DNA of 55,464 nt, from contig NZ_CP150484.1 of NCBI RefSeq assembly GCF_037997115.1, positions 6,267,347 through 6,322,810 on the forward strand. The letters run 5' to 3'. This stretch comes from Amycolatopsis coloradensis (GTDB lineage: Bacteria > Actinomycetota > Actinomycetes > Mycobacteriales > Pseudonocardiaceae). Positions 50,568 to 55,464 of the stretch are shown one piece after another (position 1 is the first letter of the stretch; each line of letters opens with the position of its first letter). The notes below the pieces were generated by a model that made no database searches, had not been told where the DNA came from, and was given only the letters and a program-made list of their open reading frames with translations. A program made the translations under genes and the position numbers.

Positions 50568-50578
50568 GTGACATAGTG
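50562..50578. promoter_or_regulatory. BlaI-type dyad, site 8
   Basis: TACTA-GGTGACA-TAGTG, one mismatch. Its left half overlaps the final Tyr and stop codons of the hydrolase gene. The DUF326 gene starts 71 bp downstream. It places the copper-storage-type protein in the BlaI-type regulon although the preceding operon carries a CsoR-type box. Confidence 0.62.
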
Positions 50579-50649
50579 GCTCATCGGTTTATACCCGCCA
50601 TTTCGGGTACCCCAAGGCTGCTACGTGCTTCGCGAGGAAAGGAATCGTC

Positions 50650-51057
50650 ATGACGCAGGCAGCCGAGATGCTCCGCACCTACCCGGCGGATTTGGGCGGG
50701 GTGAATCGTGAGGCGCTGACGAGGTGCATAGAAGCGTGCTTCGAGTGCGCCCAAACCTGCACGGCGTGCGCGGACGCATGCCTCAGCGAAAAGAGCGTCG
50801 CCGAGTTGGTCAAGTGCGTGCGCACCAATCTCGATTGCGCGGACATCTGCGCGACCACAGGACGGGTCTTGTCCCGGCGCACGGGCTACGACCCGAACCT
50901 GACACGGGCAATCCTCGAGGGGTGTGCCGCCGCATGCAAGGCGTGCGGTGACGAGTGCCAGGGACACGCGAGCATGCACGAACACTGCCGCGTATGCGCC
51001 GAAGCGTGCCGTCGCTGCGAACAGGCCTGCCGTGAACTGAGCAGCACTCGGAGCTGA
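50650..51057 (+). CDS. DUF326 four-helix-bundle copper-binding (Csp-like) protein
   Basis: The predicted protein has 135 residues, with GAGGAAAGGAA before ATG 50650. It has 18 cysteines arranged along helices (RCIEACFECAQTCTACADAC, VKCVRTNLDCADICAT, GCAAACKACGDECQG, HEHCRVCAEACRRCEQAC). This matches the cytosolic copper storage proteins (Csp3-like), which hold many copper(I) ions in a Cys-lined bundle. There is no signal peptide, so it works in the cytosol. It converges with the csoR-copA operon behind a shared terminator. Confidence 0.9.
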   Translation: MTQAAEMLRTYPADLGGVNREALTRCIEACFECAQTCTACADACLSEKSVAELVKCVRTNLDCADICATTGRVLSRRTGYDPNLTRAILEGCAAACKACGDECQGHASMHEHCRVCAEACRRCEQACRELSSTRS

Positions 51058-51084
51058 TCCCGCTCGTGGCCGAGGTCGGCAAAA

Positions 51085-51121
51085 GGCGCTCGCGCGGCAC
51101 CGAAAGTGCCGCACGAGCGCC
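51085..51121. terminator. Bidirectional intrinsic terminator
   Basis: A 16-position stem (51085-51100 with 51106-51121, one mismatch) around a CGAAA loop. The minus-strand reading is followed by TTTT (from 51084-51081), which fits an intrinsic terminator for the copA operon. It also ends the DUF326 gene on the plus strand. Confidence 0.82.
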
Positions 51122-51137
51122 CCGTGTCGAACGAGGG

Positions 51138-53393
51138 TCAGCTCGCCGTGCTGCGGAACCCCTTGAGCCGCAAGCTGTTCGTGACCACGAAGACCGAGCT
51201 GAACGCCATCGCGGCGCCGGCGATCATCGGATTGAGCAGCCCCGCCGCGGCCAGTGGCAGCGCCGCGACGTTGTAGGCGAAGGCCCAGAACAGGTTGCCC
51301 TTGATGGTGCGCAGCGTCCGCCGCGAGAGCCGGATCGCGTCCACCGCCGCCCGCAGGTCACCGCGGACGAGGGTGAGATCCGAGGCCTCGATGGCGACGT
51401 CGGTGCCGGTGCCCATGGCCAGACCGAGGTCGGCCTGTGCCAGCGCGGCCGCGTCGTTGACGCCGTCACCCACCATCGCGACCACCTTGCCCTCGCCCTG
51501 CAGCCGCTTGACCACATCGACCTTGTCCTTGGGCAGGACCTCCGCGATCACCTCGGTGATCCCGACCTCCGCGGCCACCGCGCGGGCCACGGCCTCGTTG
51601 TCCCCGGTCAGCAGGACCGGGGTCAGCCCGAGCGCACGCAGCTGCGTGATCGCCTCGGCGGAAGTCGGCTTCACCGTGTCGGCGACGACGAGGACCGCGC
51701 GGGCCTTCCCGTCCCAGCCGACCACGACCGCCGTCCGGCCGAGTTCCTCTTCGCCGGCCTTGGCCTTGACGAGTTCCTCCGGCAGGTGGTGCGACCAGTC
51801 CTCCAGCAACGCGCTGCGGCCTGCCAGTACCGCCTTGCCGTCGACGATCCCTTGCACACCAAGGCCTTCGACGTTCGTGAAGTCCTCGACAGCGGGGAGC
51901 TCGCCGACCCGGTCCCGCGCGCCGGCCACGATGGCTTGCGCGATCGGGTGCTCGGAAGCGTTCTCCAGCGCACCCGCGAGCCGCAACGCCTCGTCGGTGT
52001 CGACCCCCTCGGCGGTGTGGACCTCGACCAGCGCCATCCGGCCAGTGGTGACGGTGCCGGTCTTGTCCAGCACGATCGTGCCGACCGACCGGGTCGACTC
52101 CAGCACTTCCGGTCCCTTGATCAAGATGCCGAGCTGCGCACCACGGCCGGTGCCGACCAGCAACGCGGTCGGCGTCGCGAGACCGAGCGCGCACGGGCAG
52201 GCGATGATGAGGACGGCGACCGCCGCGGTGAACGCCGCCGAGGCCGTCCCGCCCGCGCCCAGCCAGAACATCAAGGTGCCGATGGCGAGCGCGATCACGA
52301 TCGGCACGAACACGCCCGACACGCGGTCGGCCAGCCGCTGGACCTGCGCCTTGCCGGTCTGCGCGTCTTCGACGAGCTTCGCCATCTGGGCCAGCTGCGT
52401 GTCCGCGCCGACCCGCGTCGCACGGACGACGAGCCGTCCGCCCGCGTTGACAGTCGCGCCGACCACGGCGTCGCCGGGCCCGACCTCGACGGGGACGCTC
52501 TCGCCGGTCAGCATGCTCGCGTCCACCGCGGAACTGCCTTCGGTGATCACGCCGTCGGTGGCGATCTTCTCCCCCGGCCGCACGACGAACAGATCGCCGA
52601 CGGCCAGCCGGTCGACCGGGATTCGCTCTTCCTTGCCGTTCCGGAGAACGGCGACGTCCTTCGCGCCCAGCTCCAGCAACGCCCGCAGCGCGGCACCGGC
52701 CCGGCGCTTGGAACGCGCCTCGAAGTACCGACCGGCGAGGATGAACGTCGTCACCCCGGCCGCGACCTCGAGATAGATGTTGCCGTCACCGGCCATCCGC
52801 TCCACGGTCAACTCGAAGGCGTGCGTCATCCCCGGCGTTCCCGCGCTGCCGAACAGCAACGCGTACAGCGACCACAGGAACGCGGCGAGGGTGCCCAACG
52901 AGATCAGCGTGTCCATGGTGGCGGCGCCGTGGCGCAGATTCGCCCACGCCGCCTTGTGGAACGGCCACGCCGCCCACACCAGCACCGGCGCGGCCAGCGT
53001 CAGCGAGATCCACTGCCAGTAGGTGAACTGGAACGCGGGCACCATCGCCAGCAGGATCACCGGCACCGACAGCACCGTGGAACCGATCAGCCGCTGCCGC
53101 AACGGGGCGATCGGGTCGGCCTCCTCGGCGGGCCCATCCGGCTGCTCCTGCTTCGGTGGAGCGGGCAGGGCTGCCGCGTAACCGGCCGCCTCCACCTGCT
53201 CGATCAGCCGCTGGGGTTCGATGTCGCCGCTGTAGGTGACCTTCGCCTTCTCCGTGGCGTAATTGACCGTGGCGGTGACGCCGTCCAGCTTGTTCAGCTT
53301 CTTCTCGATGCGCATCGCGCACGACGCGCAGGTCATCCCGGTGATCGCGAGTTCGACCTCGGCCGTGGTGGCCTGGTCCAGATCGGAAGTCAT
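51138..53393 (-). CDS. copA: Copper-exporting P1B-type ATPase
   Basis: The predicted protein has 751 residues from ATG 53393, with AAGGAG eight bases upstream (a GTG at 53402 is too close). An N-terminal HMA domain has GMTCASC (C22, C25). Eight transmembrane helices follow, with the ion site IIACPCALGLATP (near residue 398). The ATPase core has DKTGT (near 437), ASEHPIAQAI and MVGDGVNDAAALAQ, and C-terminal ion-site residues are NVAALPLAAAG and MAFSSVFVVTNSLRL. It exports copper(I) from the cytosol. It is the last gene of the csoR-copZ-secreted protein-copA operon. Confidence 0.95.
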   Translation of the reverse strand: MTSDLDQATTAEVELAITGMTCASCAMRIEKKLNKLDGVTATVNYATEKAKVTYSGDIEPQRLIEQVEAAGYAAALPAPPKQEQPDGPAEEADPIAPLRQRLIGSTVLSVPVILLAMVPAFQFTYWQWISLTLAAPVLVWAAWPFHKAAWANLRHGAATMDTLISLGTLAAFLWSLYALLFGSAGTPGMTHAFELTVERMAGDGNIYLEVAAGVTTFILAGRYFEARSKRRAGAALRALLELGAKDVAVLRNGKEERIPVDRLAVGDLFVVRPGEKIATDGVITEGSSAVDASMLTGESVPVEVGPGDAVVGATVNAGGRLVVRATRVGADTQLAQMAKLVEDAQTGKAQVQRLADRVSGVFVPIVIALAIGTLMFWLGAGGTASAAFTAAVAVLIIACPCALGLATPTALLVGTGRGAQLGILIKGPEVLESTRSVGTIVLDKTGTVTTGRMALVEVHTAEGVDTDEALRLAGALENASEHPIAQAIVAGARDRVGELPAVEDFTNVEGLGVQGIVDGKAVLAGRSALLEDWSHHLPEELVKAKAGEEELGRTAVVVGWDGKARAVLVVADTVKPTSAEAITQLRALGLTPVLLTGDNEAVARAVAAEVGITEVIAEVLPKDKVDVVKRLQGEGKVVAMVGDGVNDAAALAQADLGLAMGTGTDVAIEASDLTLVRGDLRAAVDAIRLSRRTLRTIKGNLFWAFAYNVAALPLAAAGLLNPMIAGAAMAFSSVFVVTNSLRLKGFRSTAS

Positions 53394-53419
53394 CGTGGTC
53401 ACTCCTTTCCGGCTCGCGG

Positions 53420-54382
53420 TCAGCCGTGTCCGCCGTGTCCGTCATCGGCCGCCGGGGGTGGGGTCTGGTTCTGGGTGGCCGAAGGCGCAGGTGTTCCCGT
53501 GGTGGCGACGGTGAATTCCGCGGTGCGGACCTTGCCCTGGTGCTGGAAGTCCAGGAACAGCCGGTACGTCCCCGCCGAGGGGACTTCGGCGAAGAAGGTC
53601 ACCGTGGGGCCCGGCTTCGTGCGGCCGTCTCCGGGCTCGCCGTCCGGGTGGACGTGCAGGTAGGCGAGGTCGCCGCCGCGCAGCGCCACCAGGTGTCCGT
53701 AGGCACCCAGATACGGCTGGAGATCGGTCACGTCGCGGCCGTCCTTGGTCACCGTCAAGGTCACCTTCGCCGACTTGCCGGGCGTCAGCTCGCCGTCCAG
53801 GCGGACCTGGTAGCCGTCGACGTTCGCGACGCGCGACGGCTGGTACTCGGCGGGGTTGAACTCCCCCGCCGCGGCGACGTCGACACCCAAGGTCGTGGCG
53901 CTTCCGCCGGTCGGCTTGAAGTCCGCGAAGACGCGGTAACTGCCTGCCTCGGGCAGGGCCAGCGGGACACTCCACACGCCGTCGGGCGCGAGTTCGGGAT
54001 GCACGTGCTGAAAACCGGCCGTGTCACGACGGACGACGATGAGGTGCATCCGCTTTTCGTGTTCGACGTCGTAAGCGGTGACCGGCCGGCCGTCAGGGCC
54101 GAGGATCTTGAAGGAGAAGGGTTGGGTCGTGCCCGTGGCGAGCGTCGTGGTGGTGGGCGTGAGGGTGTAGCCGCCCCTGGACGACGCGAGCCCGCCGGGC
54201 TCGTCGGTCGGCGCCGCCTCCGCGACGGTGCCGCTGTGAGCGTCCCCATGCCCGGTGTCCTCGCCACCGGGCAGGCCGGCGGCGCCGGCGAAAGGACCGA
54301 CAGCGGTGCCTGCGACCCAGGCGCCACCGGCGACCAGGGCAAGCGCCACACCGTAGGCGGAGAGCTTCGCAACTGTGTTCAT
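53420..54382 (-). CDS. Secreted His-rich protein of the copper operon
   Basis: The predicted protein has 320 residues. Signal peptide or anchor: LSAYGVALALVAGGAWVAG. Two similar beta-rich domains, each with a histidine pair set: VEHEKRMHLIVVRRDTAGFQ then HVHPEL, and AYGHLVALRGGDLAYLHVHP. Proline linker and the C-terminus ADDGHGGHG complete it. The repeated H-x-x-x-x-L-V-V/A...HVHP pattern is common in actinobacterial proteins next to copper ATPases and suggests an extracellular metal-binding chaperone that receives what CopA exports. The spacing (26 bp to copA, 49 bp from copZ) supports one transcript. Confidence 0.82.
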   Translation of the reverse strand: MNTVAKLSAYGVALALVAGGAWVAGTAVGPFAGAAGLPGGEDTGHGDAHSGTVAEAAPTDEPGGLASSRGGYTLTPTTTTLATGTTQPFSFKILGPDGRPVTAYDVEHEKRMHLIVVRRDTAGFQHVHPELAPDGVWSVPLALPEAGSYRVFADFKPTGGSATTLGVDVAAAGEFNPAEYQPSRVANVDGYQVRLDGELTPGKSAKVTLTVTKDGRDVTDLQPYLGAYGHLVALRGGDLAYLHVHPDGEPGDGRTKPGPTVTFFAEVPSAGTYRLFLDFQHQGKVRTAEFTVATTGTPAPSATQNQTPPPAADDGHGGHG

Positions 54383-54431
54383 CTCGAGTCCCTTGTGCGG
54401 GCAGTGCCCGCGATCAGGAGCGAACCGCGAA

Positions 54432-54638
54432 TCAGGCGGTCAGCTCGTATCCGGCTTCTTCGACGGCCGCACGCACATCCGCGACCTCGGGTTCCTGGGA
54501 GCTGGTCACGGTCACCGCACCGGTGGGCAGATCCACCCGGACGTCGGTGACGCCCGCGATCTTGCCGACCTCTTCGCTGACGGACCGGACGCAGTGGTCG
54601 CAGGTCATGCCGGTGACGGTGTAGGTGGTCTCGCTCAT
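54432..54638 (-). CDS. copZ: Copper chaperone CopZ (HMA domain)
   Basis: The predicted protein has 68 residues. HMA domain with GMTCDHC and C-terminal EEAGYELTA. It delivers copper(I) to the CopA HMA domain and can also load CsoR. It lies 31 bp after csoR. It differs clearly from the CopZ-like protein at 36221, so there are two chaperones in the window. Confidence 0.93.
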   Translation of the reverse strand: MSETTYTVTGMTCDHCVRSVSEEVGKIAGVTDVRVDLPTGAVTVTSSQEPEVADVRAAVEEAGYELTA

Positions 54639-54669
54639 CGTGGTTCTCCTCCGGATTCGTCGCGTGGTT

Positions 54670-54951
54670 TCAGGAACGGACCAGGCGAGCGATCACGTCG
54701 CTCGCCTCTTTGATCTTCTCGTCGGCTTCGGTGCCGCCCTTGGCGATGGCGTCGGACACGCAGTGCTTGAGGTGTTCGTCCATCAGCCCCAGCGACACCG
54801 ACTGCAGCGCCTTCGTGGCCGCGGACACCTGCGTCAGGATGTCGATGCAGTACTTGTCCTCTTCGACCATCCTCTGCAGACCCCGGATCTGACCCTCGAT
54901 CCGTCGCAGCCGGGTCACGTATTCCTCTTTGCCTTGCGTGTATCCGTGCAT
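54670..54951 (-). CDS. csoR: Copper-sensing repressor CsoR
   Basis: From ATG 54951 the product has 93 residues (the frame opens at 55005 but would cover the operator). DUF156 helices with the copper(I) triad C35 (DKYCIDILTQ), H60 and C64 (DEHLKHCV) and the conserved RLRRIEGQIRGLQRM helix. Copper binding releases DNA. A CsoR-type box (54979-54994) lies 28 bp upstream, so it represses its own operon csoR-copZ-His-rich protein-copA. Confidence 0.94.
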   Translation of the reverse strand: MHGYTQGKEEYVTRLRRIEGQIRGLQRMVEEDKYCIDILTQVSAATKALQSVSLGLMDEHLKHCVSDAIAKGGTEADEKIKEASDVIARLVRS

Positions 54952-54978
54952 CTCTCGACCTCCTGAAACCGACTCTAC

Positions 54979-54994
54979 ATACCCTAGGGGGGTA
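54979..54994. promoter_or_regulatory. CsoR-type box D
   Basis: ATACCCTAGGGGGGTA, overlapping the csoR promoter region. A weaker second TACCCCC-led copy with partial symmetry (55007-55021) lies towards the divergent csoR-like gene, so both directions may be controlled. Confidence 0.75.
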
Positions 54995-55129
54995 GGGCAA
55001 TACATATACCCCCGTGACGTATGCCACGCCGCCTTCGGCCACGTCCGCCCGCGAAGCCTCGAAACCCGCCTGCAGGCGCAGCTTCCGACCGGGCATGATT
55101 GAGACGTACGCGGAATCCCGATTCGAGGA

Positions 55130-55417
55130 GTGAGCGTGGTCGATCACGACGACGACAAGGCGAGCCAGCTCAAACGCCTACGACGCGTCGAGGGGCAGAT
55201 CCGGGGTCTGCAGAAGATGATCGAAGAGGACAAGTACTGCATCGACGTCCTCACCCAGGTCTCCGCGGCCACCCGCGCCTTACAGTCGTTCTCCCTCGAA
55301 CTCCTCGAGCGACACATGGCAGGCTGCGTCATGGAAGCCGCCGCGAAAGGCGGCGCGGAGGCGGACAGGAAGATCCGAGAAGCCTCCGAAGCGATCGCAC
55401 GCTTGGTGCGCTCCTGA
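55130..55417 (+). CDS. Second CsoR-family regulator
   Basis: The predicted protein has 95 residues from GTG 55130 after GAGGAGTGA-type purines. Same fold and triad as CsoR: C37 (DKYCIDVLTQ), H62 and C66 (ERHMAGCV), and RLRRVEGQIRGLQKM. It is closely related to the csoR at 54670 and divergent from it (179 bp). It may be a RicR-like partner with a different set of targets or a duplicate; the paired metal ligands predict copper(I) sensing. Confidence 0.9.
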   Translation: MSVVDHDDDKASQLKRLRRVEGQIRGLQKMIEEDKYCIDVLTQVSAATRALQSFSLELLERHMAGCVMEAAAKGGAEADRKIREASEAIARLVRS

Positions 55418-55464
55418 CGCCTGCAACACGACGAGCGGGCGGGTGACCTTCACGTCAGATCGGA

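Noticed and set aside
51066..53663. 865-codon open frame on the plus strand
   Set aside because: Antisense to copA; Arg/Asp/His-rich shadow. The copA frame has all P-type ATPase motifs.
1..55464. CRISPR array
   Set aside because: No regularly spaced direct repeats were seen at any scale, and no cas genes.

Overview
The window is high-GC DNA with strongly GC-biased third codon positions, GTG starts and actinobacterial families throughout (LAL/LuxR and SARP regulators, Tat-exported hydrolase, RipA-like NlpC/P60 enzyme, LpqS/CysK2-type locus). It most resembles a filamentous actinomycete of the Pseudonocardiaceae (Amycolatopsis-like). This is inference from gene content; no rRNA or complete tRNA gene is present to test it.

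Left part (1-28.8 kb): an accessory region of regulators, secreted proteins and much decay. It holds a Tat-exported GH71/99-like protein, a degenerate tRNA 3'-end with a hairpin, two giant LAL-type LuxR regulators, a SARP/AfsR-type regulator broken by one frameshift in a CG run, three secreted small proteins, an Ig-repeat membrane protein, an IS110-family transposase and an IS5-like remnant. It also holds remnants of a second AfsR-like ATPase, a NACHT ATPase, an unidentified transposase and an amino-acid-binding protein. Intact islands within it are a NarL-type two-component pair with a divergent DUF6326 protein, and a TetR gene divergent from a SpoIIM-like membrane protein with two matching 17-bp operators between them.

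Right part (28.8-55.4 kb): a dense metal (copper) defence and envelope-stress island. Eight 17-bp dyads of the form TACTA-N7-TAGTA (0-1 mismatches) lie between 30.1 and 50.6 kb in front of genes or operons: an ABC exporter/methyltransferase/multicopper-oxidase operon with a divergent site-2 protease, a small zinc-finger protein, a VanZ-like protein, a candidate small RNA, an lpqS-like/cysK2-like/MFS/DUF6153/DUF305 operon, a hypothetical protein, an NlpC/P60-blaI-blaR operon, and an 18-cysteine DUF326 copper-storage-type protein. The natural candidate for reading these dyads is the BlaI/MecI/CopY-family repressor at 45.2 kb, which overlaps a BlaR1-like M56 metallopeptidase lacking a ligand-sensing domain.

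A second, separate circuit uses CsoR-type boxes (TACCC-rich dyads) at 48.4, 48.46, 48.63 and 54.98 kb. They control an MFS exporter, an AhpD-like/DUF4396/hydrolase operon, the csoR-copZ-secreted His-rich protein-copA operon and probably a second divergent csoR.

The most interesting items are the BlaI-type regulon, the roughly 110-nt C-rich-loop small RNA directly behind one of its operators with a clear intrinsic terminator, the shared C-terminal L/I-C-V/L-x-R tail of three small membrane/exported proteins in the same regulon region, and the uncharacterised ABC exporter operon that ends in a decayed MmcO-like multicopper oxidase.
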